A DNA stretch of 29,856 bases from an uncultured Clostridia bacterium. Lineage in GTDB: Bacteria > Bacillota > Clostridia > TANB77 > CAG-508. Shown here piece by piece: positions 17,183 to 24,586 of this stretch; the stretch's first letter is position 1, and each line of letters starts with the position of its first letter. The position numbers and the translations under genes are program-made. The stretch covers positions 1-29,856 of the forward strand of contig CALXAW010000003.1 in NCBI GenBank assembly GCA_944386375.1, in the 5' to 3' direction. Under the pieces are notes generated by a model that worked only from the letters and a program-made list of their open reading frames with translations, made no database searches and was not told the origin of the DNA.

Positions 17183-17611
17183 CTATAAGCTATTAAACAC
17201 TCCTAAAATTCCTTCTTGTATGCTTTTTAAATAATTACATTCAAATATTAAAAATACTATAAAAATTACAATTATTAATATCATTCTTTTTTTAAACTTT
17301 TCTTCTGTTATGTCTTCTTGTTTTATTTTGTTTAATAAATATGCTATATATGGCATTACAATTAATCCATTTAATGGCATAAATATTGCTATTAATATAT
17401 TTCGTACACTTGAAATCATATTTTCATTTTCATATTGTACACCATTTGTGGATATATTAAAAACTATTAATGTTATTATAAACATTGCTATTGTTCCTGC
17501 TGCAATATACATAATTTTTGCTTGTCCTTCTAGCATGTCTAAATTATGCCATGTAAATACTAGTAATATTAAATACAGTATTATTGTAGCTACTATTATA
17601 ATTACAGTCAA
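17183..17611 (-). CDS. small four-helix membrane protein, unrecognised
   Basis: 142 residues. Four hydrophobic segments are visible: about 2-20, 33-52, 70-92 and 109-126. Short Lys/Glu-rich loops lie between (YENENMISS, KIKQEDITEEKFKKRM). No signal-peptide cleavage site, catalytic motif or known family signature is seen. TTG start with AGGAG six bases upstream. It lies 9 bases after mutL and 14 before miaA, so it is surely co-transcribed with them, but that gives no clear hint of function. Confidence 0.8.
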   Translation of the reverse strand: MTVIIIVATIILYLILLVFTWHNLDMLEGQAKIMYIAAGTIAMFIITLIVFNISTNGVQYENENMISSVRNILIAIFMPLNGLIVMPYIAYLLNKIKQEDITEEKFKKRMILIIVIFIVFLIFECNYLKSIQEGILGVFNSL

Positions 17612-17620
17612 ATTTATCTC

Positions 17621-19939
17621 CTACTTTCTAGCAAATTTTCTTTCTATATCATATTTTGTCATTTTTATTGCTGTTGGTCTACCATGTGGACATGTAAAAG
17701 GATTTGGTAATTCTAATAATTTATCCATTAAGCTATTTACTTCTTCTATTGTTAGAACCATATTTGCTTTTACTGCTGCTTTACATGCAACTGTTGCTAA
17801 AAACTTTTCTTCTATTTCTTGTTTTGCAGTTCTAGCTACTGTATTTATTTCGTCTAATGTTTCTAAAAATAACTCTTTTGTATCTAAGTCTACACACATT
17901 TCTGGTACACCAGATAGTTTTATTGTGTTTTCTCCAAATTCTTCTAATTCAAAACCTGCTTTTCTAAACATTTTCATATTATCTTTTGCTATGTCCATCT
18001 CTTTATGTGTTAATGTTATTATATCTGGTAATAATAACAATTGAGAATCTTTTTCTTCTTGACTATAATAATTTTTCTTTACCTTTTCATACATTATTCT
18101 TTCATGTGCTGCATGTTGGTCTAATATATATAGTTCGTTTTCTATTTCTAATATTATATATGTATTAAATGCTATTCCTATAAATTTATATTGTGGTTTT
18201 TTACTTGTTTCTATGTTATCAAACATTGACATATTATTGTCTGCAATTTGGTCTAATACATTTTCTTCTTTTTGTGGTATTTCTTCTTCTTTGTCTTCTG
18301 GTGGCATTGTTCCAAATGTTTTTAAATACATCTCTTTAAAGCTTTGTGGCATTTCTTGTGTATTATTTAACATATTGTCTATTTCTGTTTTAGCTTTTTC
18401 TACTTCTTCTTGTGTTATTTCTTCTTTTTCTTCTACTTTTTCTGTATTTTCTATATTTTTAGGTTCTTCTACATCATTTTCTTCTTGTTCTTCTTTTTGT
18501 GTTTTACATTCTATTTCTATTTTATTTTCTTTTTCAGGTTCTTCTGTATCTTCTTGTATATTATTATCATTTAATTCTTTTTTTCCTTCTTCTACTTCTT
18601 TTTTTAGCTTTTGCTGAAGTTCTTGTAATTTTTCCAACACTTCAAATGTATCTACTGGTTTTCCTGCTTTTATTGCATTTTCTGGTTTTTCTGTAGTCTC
18701 TATTGGTGCAAAAGTTTCTACTGTTTCCATATTTTTATTTTCTTGTTTATTATTAAATATTTGTGATATTATATTTCCTTCTTCTTCATTTTCTTCTATT
18801 TCTTCGTGTTTACTTTCTTTTTTATTTTTTCTCCAACCAAATAACCCGCTTGATGCTTTTTCTTTTGGATAATCACTTTCTTCTATATATTCTGGCTTTT
18901 GTGCGTTTGCTATTTCTATACTTGGTTCTTTATAAGTATTTTCTACTAATTCTCCTTTTAATAAAGTATCTTTTATTGTATGATATACTGCTTTAAATAC
19001 TTTGTTTTCTTCTTCGAACCTTACTTCTAGCTTTGCTGGATGTACATTTACATCTACTTTACTTGGGTTCATTTCTAAATCTAGTATTAAAAAGCCAAAT
19101 TTTCCTATTGGTATCATTCCTTTAAATGCTTCTGTTGCAGCTGCTGATAAATTTTTGTCTTTTACATATCTTTTATTTACAAAAAATATTTGGTTACTTC
19201 TTTTTGACCTTGCTATTTCTGGTTTTCCTACAACTCCCTTTACTGTTATATCTTCATATACATAATTTGCCTCTAATACAGATTCTGCAACTTCTTTTCC
19301 ATATATATTATATATTACACTTTTAATATCACCATTTCCTGTTGTTTGTATTACTGTTTTTCCTGTGTTTATTAGTCTTATTGCTATTTCTGGGTGTACT
19401 AGTGCAATTCTAGTTATTGCATCTTCTATATAACCAGATTCTGTGTAATCTTTTTTTAAAAATTTATATCTTACTGGTGTGTTAAAAAATAAATTTTGTA
19501 CTGTTATCATTGTACCATCTGAACATGGTGCTTCTTCTTTAGTTAGTATATTTCCACCTTCTACAACTATTTTATATCCATTTTCTTGTTCTTTTGGCTT
19601 AGAAGTTAGCTCTACATTTGCTACTGCTGCAATACTTGCTAATGCCTCTCCTCTAAACCCCATAGATGTAACAGTACTTAAGTCATCTGCTGACCTTATT
19701 TTACTTGTTGCATGTCTTTCAAATGCAATTTCTAAATCATCTTGTGCTATTCCTTTTCCATTATCTACTATACGCCTATATGAACTTCCTCCATTTCTTA
19801 TTTCTACTGTTATACTTGTTGCTCCTGCATCTATTGAATTTTCTACCATTTCTTTTATTACTGATGCTGGGCGTTCTATTACCTCTCCTGCAGCTATTTT
19901 GTTTATTGTTAGTTCATCTAATAATACTATATTACTCAT
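17621..19939 (-). CDS. mutL: DNA mismatch repair endonuclease MutL
   Basis: 772 residues. MutL couples mismatch recognition to strand cutting. The N-terminal GHKL ATPase has NKIAAGEVIERPASVIKE, VENSIDAGA, DNGKG at 59-63 and GFRGEAL at 94-100. The C-terminal domain has the metal-dependent endonuclease motifs DQHAAHERIMYEK (607-619), ACKAAVK and CPHGRP (750-755), so strand choice should not need MutH. Between them, about 335-580, is a very long linker rich in Glu, Lys, Thr and Asn, larger than the roughly 100 residues common in the family. ATG start behind AAAGGAG. It leads the operon with orf142, miaA and hlyD. No mutS lies in the window. Confidence 0.97.
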   Translation of the reverse strand: MSNIVLLDELTINKIAAGEVIERPASVIKEMVENSIDAGATSITVEIRNGGSSYRRIVDNGKGIAQDDLEIAFERHATSKIRSADDLSTVTSMGFRGEALASIAAVANVELTSKPKEQENGYKIVVEGGNILTKEEAPCSDGTMITVQNLFFNTPVRYKFLKKDYTESGYIEDAITRIALVHPEIAIRLINTGKTVIQTTGNGDIKSVIYNIYGKEVAESVLEANYVYEDITVKGVVGKPEIARSKRSNQIFFVNKRYVKDKNLSAAATEAFKGMIPIGKFGFLILDLEMNPSKVDVNVHPAKLEVRFEEENKVFKAVYHTIKDTLLKGELVENTYKEPSIEIANAQKPEYIEESDYPKEKASSGLFGWRKNKKESKHEEIEENEEEGNIISQIFNNKQENKNMETVETFAPIETTEKPENAIKAGKPVDTFEVLEKLQELQQKLKKEVEEGKKELNDNNIQEDTEEPEKENKIEIECKTQKEEQEENDVEEPKNIENTEKVEEKEEITQEEVEKAKTEIDNMLNNTQEMPQSFKEMYLKTFGTMPPEDKEEEIPQKEENVLDQIADNNMSMFDNIETSKKPQYKFIGIAFNTYIILEIENELYILDQHAAHERIMYEKVKKNYYSQEEKDSQLLLLPDIITLTHKEMDIAKDNMKMFRKAGFELEEFGENTIKLSGVPEMCVDLDTKELFLETLDEINTVARTAKQEIEEKFLATVACKAAVKANMVLTIEEVNSLMDKLLELPNPFTCPHGRPTAIKMTKYDIERKFARK

Positions 19940-20015
19940 TAACTTCTCCTTTCTCGTTGCCGAATAATTATAATTTTGCTGTGTTTTTTCATATGTTTTG
20001 TATTCAAAATTTCTT

Positions 20016-20064
20016 ATAATTCATACTAATTAGGAAGTATAACTTTCTAATTAGTATGAATTAT
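20016..20064. repeat. 22-bp inverted repeat upstream of mutL and the Cys-rich peptide genes
   Basis: Arms 20016-20037 and 20043-20064 pair over 22 bp with one G-U position and a 5-base loop (TATAA). The core ATACTAAT...ATTAGTAT is shared with the hairpin at 20529-20563. No T run follows on either strand. Confidence 0.8.
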
Positions 20065-20108
20065 ATCACTTTGTTCTATTTTTTGTATAGTGTTTTTTTA
20101 AATTTGTA

Positions 20109-20135
20109 ACAAAATTTTTCTGTTTTCATATTATA
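20109..20135 (+). promoter_or_regulatory. possible sporulation sigma-K-type promoter
   Basis: CATATTATA at 20127-20135 fits the sigma-K -10 pattern CATAnnnTA exactly (and the sigma-G CATnnTA pattern). AC at 20109-20110, 16 bases upstream, fits the short sigma-K -35 element. CATACAAA at 20139-20146 also resembles a sigma-E -10. A good sigma-A pair is not seen. AT-rich background makes chance matches possible. Confidence 0.4.
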
Positions 20136-20197
20136 TACCATACAAAGGAAAAACAAAAGAAAAAAACTAAAAGATTTTTTGCAAGGAGGTACTTATT

Positions 20198-20314
20198 ATG
20201 TGTGGCTGTAATGACGAAATTCTTTGGTTCATTATTCTTTTCTTACTTCTTTTCTGCGGTGGTTGTGGCAATAGAGGTTGTTGCTCTAATAATTGTGATA
20301 ACAATTGCTGCTAA
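20198..20314 (+). CDS. 38-residue Cys-rich membrane peptide
   Basis: The peptide reads MCGCNDE, a hydrophobic core (about 8-19: ILWFIILFLLLF), then CGGCGNRGCC and CDNNCC at the end. It has nine Cys in 38 residues, clustered on both sides of one short membrane segment. The ATG follows an almost perfect AAGGAGGT, among the strongest ribosome sites in the window, which argues that it is translated. The Cys/Gly clusters round a single helix recall small spore-envelope peptides of Bacillota (for example the YjcZ type), but I cannot assign a family. A second peptide of the same design follows at 20356, and both precede a strong terminator. A sporulation-type promoter upstream would fit a coat role; metal binding or an antimicrobial role are alternatives. 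Confidence 0.75.
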   Translation: MCGCNDEILWFIILFLLLFCGGCGNRGCCSNNCDNNCC

Positions 20315-20355
20315 TTTTTAGAAAAGAATAGCTTTTACGAGAGGGGGGAAATATT

Positions 20356-20475
20356 ATGCCAGAAAACAGAGGATGCGGTTGCGGTTTTGGCTTTGGTGAC
20401 GACTGCTGCTGGATAATTATTCTTATAATTTTAATTTGCTGCTGTTGTGGTGGTAACAGAGGCGGATGTTGCTAA
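20356..20475 (+). CDS. 39-residue Cys/Gly-rich membrane peptide
   Basis: The peptide reads MPENRGCGCGFGFGDDCC, a hydrophobic core (about 19-27: WIIILIILI), then CCCCGGNRGGCC. Ten of its 39 residues are Cys. It shares its plan with the peptide at 20198-20314: a Cys/Gly N-terminus, one hydrophobic segment, then GGNRG or GNRG and CC at the C-terminus. They are probably paralogues. The ATG follows a GAGGGGGG purine run seven bases upstream. The 41-base gap to the first peptide and the terminator at 20496-20528 indicate one transcript. No double-Gly leader or modification enzyme is present nearby, so a bacteriocin role is not supported. Confidence 0.75.
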   Translation: MPENRGCGCGFGFGDDCCWIIILIILICCCCGGNRGGCC

Positions 20476-20495
20476 TAATTTTTAACCAACTAATT

Positions 20496-20528
20496 AAAGG
20501 GGTAGATAAAATTCTACCCCTTTTTTTT
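20496..20528 (+). terminator. intrinsic terminator of the Cys-rich peptide pair
   Basis: AAAGGGGTAGA (20496-20506) pairs with TCTACCCCTTT (20513-20523) around a 6-base loop, followed by an unbroken T run. A textbook rho-independent terminator. Confidence 0.93.
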
Positions 20529-20563
20529 ATACTAATCCGAAAGTCATACTTTTAGATTAGTAT
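20529..20563. repeat. 15-bp imperfect inverted repeat, related to 20016-20064
   Basis: Arms 20529-20543 and 20549-20563 pair with one mismatch and one wobble around a 5-base loop; flanking T/A runs can extend the stem. It shares ATACTAAT, GnAAG, CTTT and ATTAGTAT blocks with the hairpin at 20016-20064, on the other side of the peptide cassette. It lies just past the ABC permease stop codon. Confidence 0.65.
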
Positions 20564-20585
20564 AAAAGTCGCTACGCTCCAATGT

Positions 20586-22064
20586 TTATATATTTTTTAT
20601 ATTTTCTTTTTTAAAGTATATAAATGTTGGAATTAACATTATAACTAAATATATTGCACATATTAACAATGATGTTGCAACAGTAAAGCCTTGTATTCCA
20701 GGTAATCCTCCAAATAAGAAGTTTTCAAATGTCCAATGTTCTGTTACAAAATATTTTACAAATTCAAATTTTTTTGCTTCTATAGCCATTTGAATTAACT
20801 GATTTATTACTTCATAATTCATATATCCTATTAGTGGTAAACCTATAGAAAGTGGTGCATTATTTGTAAGTGTGTTTATAGCAAATGCTAGTGTTGTAAT
20901 TAAAATACAACTTGGAATTACTGCTACAGCTTGCATTGCTGCATATGCAAATACCCCTACATTTTGTATTTGCTGTGTTTCAAAATTGTATATTATAACA
21001 GGATTGTTTAATGTATCAAATCCAAATATTATTCCTCCTATTAATAATTGACCTATTAGCATTACTATCATTATAAATAATATCATTAATAATGATACTA
21101 TATATTTTGAAGCTAATATTTTTGTTCTACTATATGGTCTTATTAATAACATTTTTATTGTGCCTTTGCTAAACTCGTCACTTACTATTGTTCCTGCAAT
21201 TACTATTCCTACCAATACTGCAAATATTATAAATCCTCCACCAGAGCTATATAATGATTTTATTGCATAACTTAATGTGTTATTTGCATATACATCTGTT
21301 CCTGTTTCTATTATATATTTATTAATTTCTCTTTGCTCAAGATATTCGTTATATTCTTTTTGCTCTTCATATGTATGCTCTTTTTCTGTATCATAATCTG
21401 CTAAGAACAATAGCGCTTTTTGATAATTATTAATTGCTGTATTTTTATAACTATTTGCATAACTTATATCATTATCTATTCTTAATTTTAATATTTCTAC
21501 ATTATTTTCTGCTGCCTTTATTTGAGAGTCTAACTCTTTTATTTGGACTGTATCTTGTGTATTTGCTTTTTGTTCTTGTAAAGTTTTTAATTCTTCTTGT
21601 GCTATTTTAAGTTTATCATTTGCAAAATACTTCCAATCGTCTGCATCTAATTTTTCTACTATTTTGTCATATTCTTGCTGTGCTTGATTTATTGCTTCTT
21701 CATTTTTTTCTGTTGCATATTTATGCATATTTAAGTTATATACATAATCATATAATTCTGAGTCTATTACATTAAATTGCCAAGAATTTGTATCATATTT
21801 TGTTTGTAAACTTAATAAATCTATTTGTGTTTGGGTTATTATATATTCTTCTTTTTGATTTGGGTTATCTGGACTTAATGTTTTTAAATATTCTTGCATA
21901 TATTCTAAATTTTCTGTTATATAGCTTTTTGGCATTTCTTCTTCACTGTATTTATTCATAAAATAATCATTTACACCTATTATTAAAAACATTATTATAC
22001 ATATTATATATATTGCTTTTTTATGAAATATTTTTGAAAATTCGTTTTTTATTAAATTACTCAA
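20586..22064 (-). CDS. ABC-2 type transporter permease with large external domain
   Basis: 492 residues. One helix near the N-terminus (about 17-33: AIYIICIIMFLIIGVND) is followed by about 240 polar residues rich in Gln, Glu, Lys and Tyr, largely coiled-coil-like (EEAINQAQQEYDKIVEKL, QIKAAENNVEILKLR). About five further helices follow from about residue 275 (GGGFIIFAVLVGIVIAGTI, VSLLMILFIMIVMLIGQLLIGG, TSLLICAIYLVIMLIPTFIYF). The cytoplasmic loop SDEFSKGTIKMLLIRPYSRTKILASK is typical of ABC-2 permeases of the BcrB/NatB kind. TTG start behind AGGAGG, overlapping the ATPase gene by 8 bases. Substrate unknown; peptide or lipid export or antibiotic protection is typical of the group. Confidence 0.9.
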   Translation of the reverse strand: MSNLIKNEFSKIFHKKAIYIICIIMFLIIGVNDYFMNKYSEEEMPKSYITENLEYMQEYLKTLSPDNPNQKEEYIITQTQIDLLSLQTKYDTNSWQFNVIDSELYDYVYNLNMHKYATEKNEEAINQAQQEYDKIVEKLDADDWKYFANDKLKIAQEELKTLQEQKANTQDTVQIKELDSQIKAAENNVEILKLRIDNDISYANSYKNTAINNYQKALLFLADYDTEKEHTYEEQKEYNEYLEQREINKYIIETGTDVYANNTLSYAIKSLYSSGGGFIIFAVLVGIVIAGTIVSDEFSKGTIKMLLIRPYSRTKILASKYIVSLLMILFIMIVMLIGQLLIGGIIFGFDTLNNPVIIYNFETQQIQNVGVFAYAAMQAVAVIPSCILITTLAFAINTLTNNAPLSIGLPLIGYMNYEVINQLIQMAIEAKKFEFVKYFVTEHWTFENFLFGGLPGIQGFTVATSLLICAIYLVIMLIPTFIYFKKENIKNI

Positions 22065-22965
22065 TTACATTCCCTCCTGTCTTTTTAATAAATGCATCTT
22101 CTAGTGTTAAACTTTCTTCACATATACTATAAATTGATATATCATTATTTACTAATTGTTTTACTATAAATGGTATGTTTTCTTTTTGTATTGCAATTTT
22201 AAAATAATTTTTATCTATTAATTCTGCATTTTGAATTAATGTTTTTATTTTTTTAGTATTATCTACTTCTATTATATATTCTGGTATTTGTGTTTCTTTT
22301 TTTAGTTCTGATATTGTGTTTGTTTCTATTATTTGACCATTTTTTATAATACATATTTTGTTACAAAAGTTATCTAATTCGGCTAAGTTATGGCTTGATA
22401 TAAATATTGCCATTTTTTCTTCTTTTGCCAATTTTAATAATAATTCTCTTACTTCTTTTATTCCCTCTGGGTCTAACCCATTTGTTGGCTCATCTAAAAT
22501 TAGTAAATTTGGTTTATGTAATATTGCTTGTGCAATTCCAAGTCTTTGCCTCATTCCTAAAGAATATTTACTTACTTTGTCATTTATACGATTTTCTAGA
22601 CCTACTAATTTTACCACTTCATTTATTCTGTTATTGTCCACATTTTTGTATAAATTACTTATCAATTTTAAATTTTGAAACCCTGTTAAATACATATATA
22701 AATCTGGATTTTCTACTATTGCTCCTACTTGTTTTATTGCCTTTTCAAAATTTTTTTCTACATCATATCCATTTATTTCTACTTTTCCTGATGTTATTCC
22801 TTGCAATCCCAATATTAATTTTATTGTTGTTGTTTTTCCTGCTCCATTTGGTCCTATAAAACCTAATATATCTCCTTCATATAATTCTACAGATACATTT
22901 TTTAATATTTGTTTTTTACGTATCTTTTTATCTAAGTTTTCACATCTTAAAATAATATTTTCCAA
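22057..22965 (-). CDS. ABC transporter ATPase (BcrA-like)
   Basis: 302 residues. It energises the permease encoded just downstream. Motifs: Walker A GPNGAGKT at 38-45, Q-loop region QVGAIVENPDLY, signature YSLGMRQRLG at 134-143 (the SLGM variant seen in bacitracin/lantibiotic-immunity ATPases in place of LSGGQ), Walker B LLILDEP at 154-160 and the switch His in ISSHN. A C-terminal extension of about 80 residues follows the ATPase core, as in the BcrA group. TTG start behind AAGGAGGG; promoter at 22989-23017. No two-component regulator is next to it, so the trigger for expression is not visible. Confidence 0.95.
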   Translation of the reverse strand: MENIILRCENLDKKIRKKQILKNVSVELYEGDILGFIGPNGAGKTTTIKLILGLQGITSGKVEINGYDVEKNFEKAIKQVGAIVENPDLYMYLTGFQNLKLISNLYKNVDNNRINEVVKLVGLENRINDKVSKYSLGMRQRLGIAQAILHKPNLLILDEPTNGLDPEGIKEVRELLLKLAKEEKMAIFISSHNLAELDNFCNKICIIKNGQIIETNTISELKKETQIPEYIIEVDNTKKIKTLIQNAELIDKNYFKIAIQKENIPFIVKQLVNNDISIYSICEESLTLEDAFIKKTGGNVIE

Positions 22966-22988
22966 TATAATCCCTCCTTATGTTTATA

Positions 22989-23017
22989 ATTTTAACATCC
23001 CTTTTTTACACATTCAA
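22989..23017 (-). promoter_or_regulatory. sigma-A promoter for the ABC transporter
   Basis: On the minus strand TTGAAT (23012-23017), 17 bases, TAAAAT (22989-22994). It lies about 24 bases before the TTG start and diverges from the promoter at 23067-23095. Confidence 0.72.
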
Positions 23018-23066
23018 TAAGTAAGGCCTAATATTAAGAAAACATTAATAATTACACTTTCTTTTC

Positions 23067-23095
23067 TTGACGATTTTTCAATATTATGTTAATAT
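23067..23095 (+). promoter_or_regulatory. strong sigma-A promoter for the adenylate-kinase-like gene
   Basis: TTGACG (23067-23072), a 17-base spacer, then TAATAT (23090-23095) preceded by TG-T, an extended -10. It ends 32 bases before the start codon. Confidence 0.8.
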
Positions 23096-23127
23096 AGTAT
23101 TATCTAATTTAGAAAGGTGGGCTTATA

Positions 23128-23925
23128 ATGCTTAAAAAACTTAATTTGCAAAAGAAACGGCAGATAACTAAGAAGAAAAAAAGCAAAGTCAAAAAAGAGC
23201 ATTATAAAACTTTAAAACTAAAACCTCTAAGTTCAAAACAAATTGCAACACAGAACGAAAAAAAGGTGAAGCAAAAAAAGCAACCCAATAAACGTGATAC
23301 TAAAAAAAATATTTGTCTAATTGGTCCTATTGCTTCAGGTAAAACAACTTGTGCTTCTGTTATTAATACTGATGGATATTTTGTTGTTCCATTAAATGCT
23401 TTATATGCAAGTTTATTTGATTCATTAAATTTGGATGATTTAAGTGAATTAAATGTGAATTTACATATTGATGATCATATTGTTAATATTGTTTCACAAT
23501 TAGATGAGCAAATTACAATGCCTATTGTTTTTGACGGATTTCCTCAAAATTTAAATCAGTTATCAAAATTTGTAGAAGCAGGAGGTCATATTGAACGTGT
23601 TTTTTATCTTGATGCTTCATTTGAAACACTTTATGCTAGAGCATATGAGCGTTTAGTTTGTCCTAACCCAAATTGCAGTTTAGTTACAAATCGCTATAAT
23701 GCAAATGTGGTAGATGGTTTTCTTACTTGCCCAATATGTAATTCTGCTCTAACTGTAAGAGCAGATGATAATTTGTTTTCACTTGATTCAAGGTATAACG
23801 AATTTTATGACTATTTGGGTGAAATTGAACTTGGTTGTAATGTTTTAGATATTCCTTTTATTAAAGTTGATGCCGAAAAAGACCCTATGAATGTTTGCAA
23901 AGATATTATAGGTCGCCTACAATAG
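23128..23925 (+). CDS. divergent adenylate-kinase-like protein with Lys-rich N-terminal extension
   Basis: 265 residues. Residues 1-60 are a basic, probably disordered extension. The P-loop is GPIASGKTT (66-74), where adenylate kinases have GPPGAGKGT. VFDGFPQNLNQL (134-145) matches the DGFPR segment, but its AMP-contacting Arg is Gln. The usual ST-GDMLR segment reads TDGYFVVPLNALYASL, so the Thr and Arg of the AMP site are also missing. A LID zinc knuckle is intact (Cys178, 183, 201, 204), followed by RADDN (211-215). The fold is therefore probably retained while AMP phosphorylation is doubtful; another substrate or a regulatory role is possible. ATG start behind AGAAAGGTGG. It has its own strong promoter and terminator and so is a single-gene unit. 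Confidence 0.82.
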   Translation: MLKKLNLQKKRQITKKKKSKVKKEHYKTLKLKPLSSKQIATQNEKKVKQKKQPNKRDTKKNICLIGPIASGKTTCASVINTDGYFVVPLNALYASLFDSLNLDDLSELNVNLHIDDHIVNIVSQLDEQITMPIVFDGFPQNLNQLSKFVEAGGHIERVFYLDASFETLYARAYERLVCPNPNCSLVTNRYNANVVDGFLTCPICNSALTVRADDNLFSLDSRYNEFYDYLGEIELGCNVLDIPFIKVDAEKDPMNVCKDIIGRLQ

Positions 23926-23950
23926 AAAGTTATATTTTCTATTATTCTAC

Positions 23951-23998
23951 AAAAGGCATATAAGTTTTTTATTATTTTAAAAAACTTATATGCCTTTT
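23951..23998 (+). terminator. intrinsic terminator after the adenylate-kinase-like gene
   Basis: A perfect 20-bp stem (23951-23970 with 23979-23998) has an 8-base loop and a GGCATATAAG core. The 3' arm ends CCTTTT, giving a short U run. Confidence 0.8.
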
Positions 23999-24000
23999 AT

Positions 24001-24029
24001 TTGCAAAATTATGTAAAATGGTGTATAAT
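24001..24029 (+). promoter_or_regulatory. sigma-A promoter for orf134
   Basis: TTGCAA (24001-24006), 17 bases, and a perfect TATAAT (24024-24029). The start codon is about 95 bases further on, so the transcript would have a long leader. Confidence 0.75.
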
Positions 24030-24128
24030 AGATATATCTTAAGTATTTTTATACATCAGCTTTTAAGCTAAAGTTTTACAAAATACTAGGATATTTAATA
24101 AAATTTATATGCAGAAAGGATGTTAACT

Positions 24129-24533
24129 ATGGCAAGAAAGGCTATAAGAAGCGACTATGAAAATGTTTTATTAACAAATGTACCAGAAAAACTTTTAGAG
24201 GCTCGGAATATTGTAAGAGATGTTCCAAATGAAATTTTAGATTTTTGCGAATTTTTAGCAACTGTAGTTAATAAGGATTTAATTCCTGTAGGGCTTATTA
24301 GAAGCTTAAACTATGCACTCGATGATATCATTGAAGAAACATGTAATTTTTCGAGGGCTAAATCTTTACCAGATGTTGTGAAGAGAAAAAAATATGATAT
24401 TATCACCAATTTAAGCTATTTTCCGCTTATTGTTGATAAAATCGCATCACCAAAGTTTGCTGAAGAGTTTAGAAGATTATTTGTTAAAGAATTTCCTGAT
24501 GCTCGCCTAAGAGTTGATAGTAGTAATTCTTAA
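24129..24533 (+). CDS. unrecognised 134-residue protein
   Basis: I do not recognise this protein. It is soluble and mostly helical, opening MARKAIRSDYENVLLTNVPEKLLEARNIVRD. Its middle reads EILDFCEFLATVVNKDLIPVGLIRSLNYALDDIIEETCNF, and it ends with basic and acidic segments (FRRLFVKEFPDARLRVD). No signal peptide or membrane helix. I chose ATG 24129 because AGAAAGGA lies eight bases upstream; the ATG at 24120 overlaps that site. It has its own promoter and ends before the palindromic terminator at 24618-24661, so it is a single-gene unit. The 5' leader (about 24036-24128) can fold and might control it. Confidence 0.8.
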   Translation: MARKAIRSDYENVLLTNVPEKLLEARNIVRDVPNEILDFCEFLATVVNKDLIPVGLIRSLNYALDDIIEETCNFSRAKSLPDVVKRKKYDIITNLSYFPLIVDKIASPKFAEEFRRLFVKEFPDARLRVDSSNS

Positions 24534-24586
24534 CAAACCTTCGAAGTTCGCAAAATGAGTTGATTTTTTGGTATATACTCCTAGTA

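Noticed and set aside
20198..22965. Bacteriocin system: Cys-rich peptides plus the neighbouring BcrA-like ABC transporter
   Set aside because: The peptides and the transporter are on opposite strands with separate promoters and a terminator between them. There is no leader peptide, modification enzyme or regulator, so a shared function is not supported.
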